A stretch of 48,842 nt of DNA. Source: Terriglobia bacterium (GTDB taxonomy: Bacteria; Acidobacteriota; Terriglobia; Bryobacterales; Bryobacteraceae). A program made the translations under genes and the position numbers. The stretch lies in assembly GCA_021324185.1 (NCBI GenBank), contig JAJPJN010000031.1, forward strand, positions 1 through 48,842. The letters are read 5' to 3'. The number at the start of each line of letters is the position of its first letter. Position 1 is the first letter of the stretch. Shown piece by piece: positions 28,252 through 35,530 of this stretch. Under the pieces are notes generated by a model, which was not told the DNA's origin, made no database searches, and saw nothing but the letters and a program-made list of their open reading frames with translations.

Positions 28252-29022
28252 GTGGTGGTAAATCACAAGAAGACCCGCTGGGACCCGGAACTCTACGAAG
28301 CGCGGCATTCGTTCGTCTGGCAGTTGGGCGAGGATCTCATCCAACTCCTGGACCCCAAACCGGGCGAGCGGATTCTGGATCTCGGCTGCGGGCCGGGGCA
28401 GTTGACGGCCAAAATCGCGGAAAGCGGCGCGATCCCCGTTGGCCTGGATGCATCCCCCGCCATGATCGGCCAAGCGCGCCAGAATTTTCCCCAGCTTTCC
28501 TTCGTGCTCCAAGAAGCCGGGGAGATGCGGTTCCAGCAGGAGTTCGATGCCGTTTTTTCGAATGCCGCTCTGCATTGGATGCTGGACCGGGAAGCGGTTG
28601 CGCGGGGCGTGGCCGCTGCGCTGAAGAGGGGCGGGCGCTTTGTTGCGGAATTAGGCGGGCGCGGAAATATTCGCCAGATCGAAGATGCGATTGAGCGGGT
28701 GGCGAGACGGCACCTCGGAGACAATCTGCCGGCAAAGCAGACCTACTATCCGGCATTGGGAGAATACGCAGCTTTGCTCGAACGGCACGGGCTGGAAGTG
28801 CGCAGTGCGACGCTTTTCGATCGCCCGACCGCTCTTGAGGGCGAAGCTGGAATGGAGAACTGGATTCGCCAGTTTAAGGCTTACTATTTTGAGTCTGTGC
28901 CACCCGCCGAAGCCACGAAGGCGATTGGAGAAGTAGTTGAAGAACTTCGTCCAATCGCCTTCCGGGACGGGCACTGGGTGGCGGATTACCGCCGCTTGCG
29001 CTTTATCGCCGTGAAAATCTAA
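28252..29022 (+). CDS. SAM-dependent methyltransferase, trans-aconitate-methyltransferase-like
   Basis: A class I methyltransferase of about 255 residues. It has YEARHSFVWQLGEDLIQLL, the SAM loop ILDLGCGPGQLTAKIAESG, VGLDASPAMIGQARQNFP, FDAVFSNAALHWMLDRE and LKRGGRFVAELGGRGN. The overall pattern resembles trans-aconitate 2-methyltransferase and many uncharacterised relatives; the substrate is unknown. The open frame starts at ATG 28216, but GTG 28252 is preferred because AGAGGG lies about 9 bases before it. It is convergent with the YciE/YciF-like gene; the two ends overlap by a few bases. Confidence 0.82.
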   Translation: MVVNHKKTRWDPELYEARHSFVWQLGEDLIQLLDPKPGERILDLGCGPGQLTAKIAESGAIPVGLDASPAMIGQARQNFPQLSFVLQEAGEMRFQQEFDAVFSNAALHWMLDREAVARGVAAALKRGGRFVAELGGRGNIRQIEDAIERVARRHLGDNLPAKQTYYPALGEYAALLERHGLEVRSATLFDRPTALEGEAGMENWIRQFKAYYFESVPPAEATKAIGEVVEELRPIAFRDGHWVADYRRLRFIAVKI

Positions 29023-29576
29023 AGCCGCGAACTCCCGGCGCCCACTGCGCCGGCTGTTCCGGCCCGGACGCCGGTCGCCCTGGGATTAACGGTGGATTCG
29101 GCTATGGTGTTCAGTTTTTCGTCGGCCGCTTTTTCTTCGTTGAGTGTTTGCTGCAACAGATTCGCGGCTTGGGTTAAGCCGAGGCGCTGGGCAAATGAAC
29201 GGGCGGTTCCGTATCCGGACATCTCGTAATGCTCGACCCGCTGGGCTGCGGCAATGAGAGCCGCATCTTTGATATCCGGATCGCCATGGGCCTTAATCAT
29301 CTCCTCGCCTTCGGCAATCAGGCCTTTCATGGCTTCGCAAGTCTCACGTTTGGGTTCGTGGTTGATTTCCCTAAAGATCTGCTCCAAACGCGATACGTGA
29401 CCTTCGGTTTCGGTCAGGTGCGATTGGAATGCCTGCTTCAATTGGCTCGAGCTGGCGGCCTCGGCCATTTTGGGCAACGCTTTAGTCAGGCGCTGCTCGG
29501 CATCGTAGAGGTCCTCAATCTGGGTCAGAAACAGATCGTTGAAGGAATTGAAGGTTGTGGTAGTGAATAGTGGCAT
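29019..29576 (-). CDS. YciE/YciF ferritin-like protein (DUF892)
   Basis: A ferritin-like four-helix protein. It shows FNSFNDLFLTQIEDLYDAEQRL, LKQAFQSHLTETEGHVSRLE, VEHYEMSGYGTARSFAQRLG and LLQQTLNEEKAADEKL, with the conserved Glu and His residues of the di-metal site. Family members are induced by stress in E. coli (yciGFE). A clear ribosome site (GAGG, 8 bases) precedes the ATG. It is divergent from the gene for a histone-H1-tailed protein, and the 209-base gap between them should contain both promoters. Confidence 0.93.
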   Translation of the reverse strand: MPLFTTTTFNSFNDLFLTQIEDLYDAEQRLTKALPKMAEAASSSQLKQAFQSHLTETEGHVSRLEQIFREINHEPKRETCEAMKGLIAEGEEMIKAHGDPDIKDAALIAAAQRVEHYEMSGYGTARSFAQRLGLTQAANLLQQTLNEEKAADEKLNTIAESTVNPRATGVRAGTAGAVGAGSSRL

Positions 29577-29785
29577 GGTGTTTCCTCACTGCTCCCGCCG
29601 CATGTTCCCGGCGGTCAATTGTGGGACTACTCGCTGCGGCGGACGTTTCGGCGGCATGTCGCGTAAATTTCGTTTCGCTTTCTTTGCCCGAAAAGAAACT
29701 AGTTCCTCTTCGTGCGGTCTAACAACGGGATAGTAAATTTCTGTTTCGGCAACAAGGTTGCTCGGAAAAACGGAAGCGACAAATT

Positions 29786-30424
29786 ATGGCCAATGTTTCC
29801 AAGACGACTCAAGATCACGAAGAGATTCGGCGCTGGGCGGAGGAGCGCGGCGCCCGGCCGGCGTGCGTAAAAGGCACTGGTGGCGAGGGCGATATCGGGA
29901 TGCTGCGGCTGGATTTTCCGGGATACAGCGGCGAAGAGACCCTGCAGCACATCACCTGGGAAGAGTGGTTCGACAAGTTCGATGAGCGGAACCTTGCTCT
30001 GCTCTATCAGGAGGAGACTGCGGAAGGTGAGCGCAGCAATTTCAACAAAATCGTGAGCGCGGAAACGGCGCAAGCGGCGGAGCCGGGCAGTCACCGCAAG
30101 CGCGGCTCTACCGGCAGAACGTCCGGGCAGGCGAAAAAGGCGAGTTCTCGCGGTTCGGCTTCTTCCGCGGCCTCCAGGAAATCGAGCGGGGCAGGCAAAA
30201 AAAGTGCCGGCAAGAGCACGGCAACTTCCGGCGGTAGAAAAAGCGCTTCCAAAACGGCAGCAAAAAAGGGTACGTCCAGCAAGAAAAGCGCGGTAAAGAA
30301 GTCCCCGCCGGCTGCCAAGAAAGGCGCCGCCAAAAAAGCCGCCGGCAAAAAGGCGCCGGTGAAAAAGACCAGCGCCCGTGGCAAGAGCAGGGCCTCGAAA
30401 CGGACGATACGCCGGGGCCGCTAG
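29786..30424 (+). CDS. Conserved stress-type domain fused to a histone H1-like tail
   Basis: Residues 10-92 form a small conserved domain (DHEEIRRWAEERGARPA, MLRLDFPGYSGEE, WEEWFDKFDERNLALLYQ, RSNFNKIV) seen in many bacterial proteins of unknown function. From residue 101 to the end (212) the chain is a Lys/Ala/Ser/Gly tail like eukaryotic histone H1 and bacterial nucleoid proteins (KKSAGKSTATSGG, KKAAGKKAPVKK), ending in RRGR. Such tails bind DNA without specific sequence. The tail has no long internal DNA repeat, only similar short units. It is divergent from a YciE/YciF-like gene, which suggests a stress or stationary-phase role in nucleoid protection. This is inference. Confidence 0.82.
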   Translation: MANVSKTTQDHEEIRRWAEERGARPACVKGTGGEGDIGMLRLDFPGYSGEETLQHITWEEWFDKFDERNLALLYQEETAEGERSNFNKIVSAETAQAAEPGSHRKRGSTGRTSGQAKKASSRGSASSAASRKSSGAGKKSAGKSTATSGGRKSASKTAAKKGTSSKKSAVKKSPPAAKKGAAKKAAGKKAPVKKTSARGKSRASKRTIRRGR

Positions 30425-30483
30425 CGCGGATTTGGCGCTCAAGAGTTTTCAAGTTCCCGCTATTCTAGACTTGCCTGTAGGGC

Positions 30484-30957
30484 ATGGCGTCCGTTCCGGC
30501 AACTCGCAGCAAATTACCAGTTCCGTTACTTGTGGCCGCAATTGTCGTCGTGGTGGCCCTGATCGCAGCAGGAGTTTATTTTTCGCGCCCGCCGCGGAGC
30601 ACGCCCGCCGCAGTGACCGCTTCGGCCGAAGCGAAAGCCTACCTTCCCAACCTGCAACTCAGCGACGTTTCCATGAAGGCGACCGAGAACTTCATGAAAC
30701 AGCAGGTGGTGGAAATCGAGGGGAAGATTGCGAACAACGGCCCGCGGCCGCTCGAATCGGTTCAGGTTTACTGTCTCTTCAGCGGTGTTGATGGCCGGGA
30801 GGTCTACCGGGAACGCGTCTTCATTGTGCCGCCGAAGGGTTCACCGTTGAAACCGGGCGAGGGGCGCAATTTTCGCCTGGCGTTCGACAGTCTTCCCGAT
30901 TCATGGAATCAGGCGCTGCCACGCATCGTGATCGCGCAAATTACTTTTGCGCGATAA
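30484..30957 (+). CDS. Membrane-anchored DUF2393-like protein
   Basis: An N-terminal transmembrane helix (VPLLVAAIVVVVALIAAGVYF) anchors a 120-residue beta domain. It contains LPNLQLSDVSMKATENFMKQQ, VVEIEGKIANNGPRPLESVQVYC, and FIVPPKGSPLKPGEGRNFRLAFD. This is the pattern of DUF2393 and related FxLYD-type domains in acidobacterial proteins. Function unknown. A TATTCT box at 30461-30466 could be its -10. The response regulator gene starts 14 bases after its stop. Confidence 0.75.
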   Translation: MASVPATRSKLPVPLLVAAIVVVVALIAAGVYFSRPPRSTPAAVTASAEAKAYLPNLQLSDVSMKATENFMKQQVVEIEGKIANNGPRPLESVQVYCLFSGVDGREVYRERVFIVPPKGSPLKPGEGRNFRLAFDSLPDSWNQALPRIVIAQITFAR

Positions 30958-30971
30958 TCTACAGCCGTTCT

Positions 30972-31337
30972 ATGAAAATTTTGATTGCCGATGACGACGT
31001 CGATCAACTCACGTTGCGCTGTCTCATCTTAGAGCGGAACGGTTTTGAGATCGTCGGCGCGAGCGATGCCGCCACGGCGCTGTCGCTTGCCAGGACTGAG
31101 AGGCCGGGTTGCGCAGTTGTCGATCTGTGCTTTCCGTCGGCGGAATCGGGGCTTCAGCTCGTGCGAGCTTTGAAAGCGCTCGATGCGGCGCTGCACGTTT
31201 TCCTGCTCACCGGGGCGGCAGCCGGCCGACTGACGAACCTCCCTGAAGCTGAGCTTATCGATGAAATTGTGGAGAAAGGGCAGGGATCGGCGAAGCTGGT
31301 CCGAAAGCTGAAGGCGCTTGAGCAGACGCCAGGCTGA
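30972..31337 (+). CDS. Stand-alone response regulator receiver protein
   Basis: A CheY-like receiver domain with no output domain. The acidic pocket is D7-D8-D9, the phosphoacceptor is D51 (VVDLCFP), the switch residue T80 (LLTGAA), and the conserved K102 (EKGQG). About 121 residues. The start at 30972 is chosen because the domain begins there; the open frame runs upstream into the preceding gene. No histidine kinase lies nearby, so its partner is elsewhere. A GATAAT box at 30954-30959 is a possible promoter. Confidence 0.9.
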   Translation: MKILIADDDVDQLTLRCLILERNGFEIVGASDAATALSLARTERPGCAVVDLCFPSAESGLQLVRALKALDAALHVFLLTGAAAGRLTNLPEAELIDEIVEKGQGSAKLVRKLKALEQTPG

Positions 31338-31361
31338 GGTCCCTCACCTCTTGCCGCGCTT

Positions 31362-31757
31362 TTAGAGGCATTCGATCTTCAAGGCGTTCGCAGCGTTTTT
31401 CTGAGATTGATCCAGTGTGGCAAGAGGGCATTTCGCACGGAAGGCCAATTCGACGTAAAGCGCATCGTATGGTGTGAGGTTTTGCTCACGGCAGAGCTTC
31501 TGCACCGCTCCGAAGACTTGATCAGCGGGGGCATTGTCGAAGGTTGGACGCAGCGCCGCTAGATCACGCAGAAAAGCCTGCGTTTGGTTTAAGGAGATAC
31601 GCCCCCTCTTCTCTCCTACCAGCAGCGAATTAAGCACTTCAACGGACTAGAAAGCAGGAACCAGCGCTGCGTCACCCGCATTTAGCCTGTCGAGTACAGC
31701 CAGAGAAACAGCCGTCTGTTCATCAGGGAAACACCAGGCATCAATAACAATCTGCAT
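31362..31757 (-). pseudogene. PIN-domain toxin VapC with an internal stop codon
   Basis: From ATG 31757 the frame reads MQIVIDAWCFPDEQTAVSLA and reaches VPAF, then TAG at about 31647-31649, where family members have a tryptophan (PALW). It then continues in the same frame as SVEVLNSLLVGEKRGRIS, TPYDALYVELAFRAKCPLAT and the end. A TGG to TAG change is the simplest reading. Around VIDA-WCFPDE about five codons usually found between the first catalytic Asp and the WCF motif are also missing. The antitoxin gene lies directly upstream, its stop abutting this ATG. The toxin is thus probably dead. Confidence 0.85.
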
Positions 31758-31997
31758 TCACGGACGCGCCTCATGGCGCAACTCGCGAATGGTTAAGCCG
31801 CCAAGAGAAAGCCGATGCTTTGTTCCAAACGTCTTGAGCCGTTCAATCGCCTCGGGGCGCTCGACCGCATCCTGTTCGTCGCTCTCGGACGCTTTGAGTG
31901 CCTGCAAAATGACATCCTCAGCATCCTTAAACGCCCCTCTCTTGAGCCGCTGATTAATAAGCGCTTCGACTTCGGGTCTGGTGATTTGAATCGTCAC
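31758..31997 (-). CDS. Type II antitoxin, ParD/VapB-like
   Basis: A small antitoxin of about 79 residues. It begins with a ribbon-helix-helix-type segment (VTIQITRPEVEALINQRLKRG, AFKDAEDVILQALKAS) and ends with a tail (LSLGGLTIRELRHEARP) that would contact the toxin. GTG 31997 is preferred as the start because CGGAG lies 6 bases before it; the frame is open to 32087 with ATG at 32042. Its stop is directly followed by the start of the VapC-like toxin pseudogene, so it is an orphan antitoxin now, possibly still autoregulating. Confidence 0.75.
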   Translation of the reverse strand: MTIQITRPEVEALINQRLKRGAFKDAEDVILQALKASESDEQDAVERPEAIERLKTFGTKHRLSLGGLTIRELRHEARP

Positions 31998-32099
31998 AGA
32001 CGTCTCCGTGTGTTCATTATCTCGTGGAATGTCGTGGATCATGCCGGCTCCAAGGGGGAGTTTTCCCGAAGCAGTGGTCGGAGCCAAAAGAAAAAGCCT

Positions 32100-32276
32100 T
32101 TACGGTGAACAGCAGGTTGAGTTCATCAGCAGAAAACAGGCCGCGGTGCCGAGGCAGATCATCGCGCAGGCCCACACCACCGCGACCCATTTTGCCTCTG
32201 TTTCGACCCGAGGCTGAGTACCCGAATTTTCGGCTACTTCCGGTACATCGTGAACGAGAATGGGAGCTGCGCTCAT
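32100..32276 (-). CDS. Small single-pass membrane protein
   Basis: A 58-residue protein starting at ATG 32276, which overlaps the stop of the upstream gene (ATGA). One transmembrane helix (WVAVVWACAMICLGTAACFLL) follows a polar N-terminus. No family is recognised. The coupling to the upstream gene, not sequence match, supports it as real. The tail has two adjacent cysteines. Confidence 0.55.
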   Translation of the reverse strand: MSAAPILVHDVPEVAENSGTQPRVETEAKWVAVVWACAMICLGTAACFLLMNSTCCSP

Positions 32277-32962
32277 CGCGTTTCTCCACTTCCAGGAGAG
32301 CGGGCCCGCGTGGTGTTCCGCCGCGCTTTCTCGATATCTAAAGACAGTTGGCGGGCAATTTTGGCGGCCACATCGGCGCTGGCGCCATGGAATTTTGCTC
32401 CATTGCTTTCCTGGGTTGTGGACCACAAGACATCGCCGTCGCGGTTACAAAGGCGAACGGTGGCATAGGCTTCGTGCTTGCGTTCTTTGATGTGATGGGA
32501 CTCGTTTTCACCGATGGAAAGCCCGGCGTAGCCACCGCCGGATTTTGAATAAGACGAGCTGCCTGAGCCGAATTTGCCGCCGTTTTCGTGGGCGTTGATA
32601 CTTTCGTCGGAATCGAATGTATCAGTAAAGGCGTGGTCGTCAGCCGCGCCCTTGAGAATAGCGTCGGCGCGATCAGGGTTATCGGTCAGTACAAAAAGCT
32701 TGGTGCTGTCGAGGCTGGCAATGATCAGTTCGCGCAATGCGTCGGCCTGGGTGCCGCCGGTGAGTTGCGCGACATAGATTCGCTTGACCTCGAGCAGGCT
32801 ATCGGCGGCGTCTGCACCGGAATGAGCTTCTGTTTTCGCAGTAGCGGCAGGCGAAACCGCTTGGCTAGGCTGGTGCTCGTCTGTTTTCGGAGTAGCGGCC
32901 GGCGAAGGCGCCTGCGCCGCCTGGCCCAGCAAGGCAGCGAAAAGCAGAATTGCGGGCGGCAT
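32273..32962 (-). CDS. Secreted acidobacterial protein of unknown function
   Basis: A signal peptide (AILLFAALLGQAAQA) is followed by a linker that holds an imperfect tandem repeat (SPAATPKTDEHQ / SPAATAKTEAHS). Then comes a beta/alpha domain with VKRIYVAQLTGGTQADALREL and SLDSTKLFVLTDNPDRADAIL, a Gly/Ser-rich insert (GKFGSGSSSYSKSGG), and YATVRLCNRDGDVLWSTT. This resembles a CsgG-like or lipoprotein-associated domain seen widely in acidobacterial genomes. The function is unknown. It begins overlapping the stop of the next upstream gene by one base and is followed by the small membrane protein with an ATGA overlap, so three genes form one unit. Confidence 0.72.
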   Translation of the reverse strand: MPPAILLFAALLGQAAQAPSPAATPKTDEHQPSQAVSPAATAKTEAHSGADAADSLLEVKRIYVAQLTGGTQADALRELIIASLDSTKLFVLTDNPDRADAILKGAADDHAFTDTFDSDESINAHENGGKFGSGSSSYSKSGGGYAGLSIGENESHHIKERKHEAYATVRLCNRDGDVLWSTTQESNGAKFHGASADVAAKIARQLSLDIEKARRNTTRARSPGSGETR

Positions 32963-33420
32963 TATCCTTTCCCCGCGATTCTGGCTTGCTCGTCCTGGTA
33001 TTGCACCTGCTGCCCGGTCCGGGCTTCGAGGGTCACTAAAGCAAGCCGGATGTCGTTCTTTTCTACGCGGAAGACCATGGCTTGCTGGCGGCCATCATCA
33101 TCCTGAAAACCGACAGTGAGAAAGTGCTGGCGCTTTTTGGCCAGCATGAGCAGCGGCGAAATGACCACGGCTTCCACGTACCGGCGGCTTACCTTTTGGC
33201 CATATTCGAGCAGGTTGATTCGCTGGTACGGAATTTTCACTTCCACGTGCTTGGAAGCAAAGACAAAAAAGACCTGATCGGTGGTGCGGATTTCGCCCGA
33301 ACTGTTGGCGGGGATGTCCGGCCGGGTGCCGCCCAAGTACTCTACGTGGCTGGCCGAGGGATGGCCTGCGAAGGCCGCGGCGCTAAAAAGCAGAAGGATC
33401 AGGCAGCGAAGCGCCCACAT
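32962..33420 (-). CDS. Small secreted acidobacterial protein
   Basis: A 152-residue exported protein: signal (LILLLFSAAAFA), then a compact beta domain with HVEYLGGTRPDIPANSSGEI, FFVFASKHVEVKIPYQRI, SPLLMLAKKRQHFLTVGF, and ALVTLEARTGQQVQYQDE. I recognise the pattern as common in Acidobacteria but know of no function. It is the first gene of the 32100-33420 unit. A role together with the neighbouring secreted protein is inferred. Confidence 0.72.
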   Translation of the reverse strand: MWALRCLILLLFSAAAFAGHPSASHVEYLGGTRPDIPANSSGEIRTTDQVFFVFASKHVEVKIPYQRINLLEYGQKVSRRYVEAVVISPLLMLAKKRQHFLTVGFQDDDGRQQAMVFRVEKNDIRLALVTLEARTGQQVQYQDEQARIAGKG

Positions 33421-33476
33421 GGTTCAGTGGTTCCTGAAGCAGGTGTGGGCGCGGGAGCGGGATTTTCTCGAAGCGC

Positions 33477-34094
33477 TCAGGCCCAGATTTTCTCGATGGG
33501 AACGCCTTTTTTACAAAGCTCGCAGGATTCAGCATCCTTGTAATAGGTTGCATCCATCTGGGCGAGGTAAAAGATGGGCAGATCGCCGAAGCTGACGATG
33601 GTGGGGTTGGGCTGATAGACGGCGACGGCGAGGCCAACCACTTTGGCCCCTTTGGCTTCCACCATGGATCGCAACGTGCTCAAGCGCTTGCCGGAACGAA
33701 GAATGTCGTCAACCAGCAGCACGCGTTCGCCTTTCTCCGGTTCGATGAACTGGCGAAAGCGCATCTTCTGATGATCGTCATCATCGCTCTCGGCCCAATA
33801 GACCTGATGCGCGCGCAGGGCTTCGCAGACGCCATAGGCAATGGGCAGGCCGCCGGTGGTGGGAGAAACGATCGAAAGCTCGCGGGTCATAGCGCGAATT
33901 TCGGTATCGCCGCGCAACCGCCTGCTTAGACCAACGCTGAGAATTTTTGCCCACTCGTAGTAGCGGAAGGCCAGAGCTACCTGCAGGAACTCATCGGCAT
34001 GCATTCCGTTCGGATATTCAAAGTGGCCGTCGCGGAGCGCGCCGGTCTGGCGCAGCATGGTGATTACTTCTTCATTGGTGGGGATGAGATGCAT
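33477..34094 (-). CDS. Orotate phosphoribosyltransferase-like protein
   Basis: A type I phosphoribosyltransferase fold: IVSPTTGGLPIAYGVCEALR, a charged hood region (YWAESDDDDHQKMRF), and the PRPP-binding motif RVLLVDDILRSGKRL, followed by KVVGLAVAVYQPNPTI. True PyrE has a conserved catalytic loop that is poorly matched here; other acidobacterial and related bacteria carry such PyrE-like proteins. The C-terminus holds a CELC pair, which could bind a metal. Substrate unclear. It lies 6 bases before the stop-to-start gap with the sugar transferase gene on the same strand. Confidence 0.82.
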   Translation of the reverse strand: MHLIPTNEEVITMLRQTGALRDGHFEYPNGMHADEFLQVALAFRYYEWAKILSVGLSRRLRGDTEIRAMTRELSIVSPTTGGLPIAYGVCEALRAHQVYWAESDDDDHQKMRFRQFIEPEKGERVLLVDDILRSGKRLSTLRSMVEAKGAKVVGLAVAVYQPNPTIVSFGDLPIFYLAQMDATYYKDAESCELCKKGVPIEKIWA

Positions 34095-34100
34095 GGGGGT

Positions 34101-35474
34101 TCAATGAGCGCCTTTGCCTGCCAGAACATGAGGAATGGTTTTCAGGATGATGGACCAATCGAGCTTCAAGGACCAGTTCTCAATATAAGAGATATCCATG
34201 CGCATCCAGGAGTTGAAGTCGATGTGATCGCGGCCGCATACGGCCCAAAGGCACGTCAATCCGGGACGCATGCGCAGACGGCGGCGCTGCCAGCGCTCGT
34301 AGCGATCCACCTCTTCGGGAAGAGGGGGGCGCGGGCCGACGATGGACATGTCGCCACGGAGCACGTTGTAGAGTTGCGGCAACTCATCGAGTGAAAATTT
34401 TCGCAGCCAGCGCCCCACCGGTGTGACGCGCGGATCGCGTGAAAGCTTGAAAGCCACCTGGCGCTCGCTCAGATGGGCCAGCTCAGGCTTCCGGCGCTCG
34501 GCATCTTCGACCATCGAGCGGAATTTGTAAAACATGAACCGCCGTCCGTTCAGGCCGCAGCGCGACTGCTTATAGATAACCGGACCGGGCGATGTCAATT
34601 TGATCAGCAAGGCAATAAATAAGAAGAGCGGGGCGAGTACGATCAGTGCGACAAGGGCGATAACAAAATCGAAGGCGCGCTTCAGGTAGAGGCGCAGGTC
34701 GTCCATGGGGGCGGCCGAAAATGTGAGCAGCGGCGCGTCACCCACGCGGTCAAGCGATACTTCGCTGTTTACGTGCGGGAAAAAATCCACTGCCACGCGG
34801 GTGCGCACGCCTTCTTCGTCGCAGAGCAAAAAGACCTCTTCCAGCCCGGAAAGCTTGCTGCTATCCACATCGAAGATGATTTCATCGACGACCTGCTCTT
34901 CCAGCAACTCGGGAAGCCGCGTGGCACACTCCTGCTCGGGCACGATGGCGGCGATCTGGATGCGAAACGGGGAGCCTTCGATCAAATGGTTCTTCAGCCG
35001 GTTTACTTTGGGGCCGCCGCCCACGATAACGATGTGATACGGGCTGCCGAATTCCCGATGGAAGGCGCCGATGATGCCCGGTGATGCCCAGCGGAAGACG
35101 GAGAGCAGAACGAGGTTGTAGACAAAGAGCACGGCGAGGAAGCTGCGGCTGAGCGGCGGATCGAGACGCAGCAGGTATTGGAAGAGAATGACTGCAATGA
35201 TGCCCGCTACGGACTGGCGAAAGGTGTTTTCGAGAATCTTCCAGCCGCGCGCTGAATCCAGATATTCGTAAACGCGCTGGAGGGATCCCGTGAAAACCCA
35301 AACCAGCACGCAAAAGCACAAGAGAAGAACGTGCGTTCGGGTATGGAGATAAAAGACACGTTCGAGCGTCAGTTGGGTGCGCGTCCAATACGCCAGCTCG
35401 AACGCAAGGACGGTGAGTATTGCGTCCGCTATCGCGAAGAGCAGGCGTAAGTTTCTACGATGGTGCGCAAACAC
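34101..35474 (-). CDS. Undecaprenyl-phosphate sugar phosphotransferase (exopolysaccharide initiation)
   Basis: A polyisoprenyl-phosphate hexose-1-phosphate transferase. The first 115 residues hold four transmembrane helices, followed by a CoA-binding-like domain (YHIVIVGGGPKVNRL). After a fifth helix (VIALVALIVLAPLFLFIALLI) comes the catalytic sugar-transferase domain with SPGPVIYKQSRCGLNG, FYKFRSMVEDAE, LDELPQLYNVLRGDMSIVGPRPP and LRMRPGLTCLW. These catalyse the first membrane step of exopolysaccharide, capsule or O-antigen synthesis. No other glycan genes lie in the window. About 457 residues, normal for the WcaJ/WbaP type. Confidence 0.93.
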   Translation of the reverse strand: MFAHHRRNLRLLFAIADAILTVLAFELAYWTRTQLTLERVFYLHTRTHVLLLCFCVLVWVFTGSLQRVYEYLDSARGWKILENTFRQSVAGIIAVILFQYLLRLDPPLSRSFLAVLFVYNLVLLSVFRWASPGIIGAFHREFGSPYHIVIVGGGPKVNRLKNHLIEGSPFRIQIAAIVPEQECATRLPELLEEQVVDEIIFDVDSSKLSGLEEVFLLCDEEGVRTRVAVDFFPHVNSEVSLDRVGDAPLLTFSAAPMDDLRLYLKRAFDFVIALVALIVLAPLFLFIALLIKLTSPGPVIYKQSRCGLNGRRFMFYKFRSMVEDAERRKPELAHLSERQVAFKLSRDPRVTPVGRWLRKFSLDELPQLYNVLRGDMSIVGPRPPLPEEVDRYERWQRRRLRMRPGLTCLWAVCGRDHIDFNSWMRMDISYIENWSLKLDWSIILKTIPHVLAGKGAH

Positions 35475-35530
35475 AGAGTATCGAGCGCACAGGACGTCCC
35501 CGCGTCCATTGTGCGTGGTTCATATAGAGC

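Noticed and set aside
30091-30384. Hydrophobic reading frame antisense to the H1-like tail
   Set aside because: The apparent membrane-like sequence is the complement of Lys/Ala codons; no start or ribosome site supports it.
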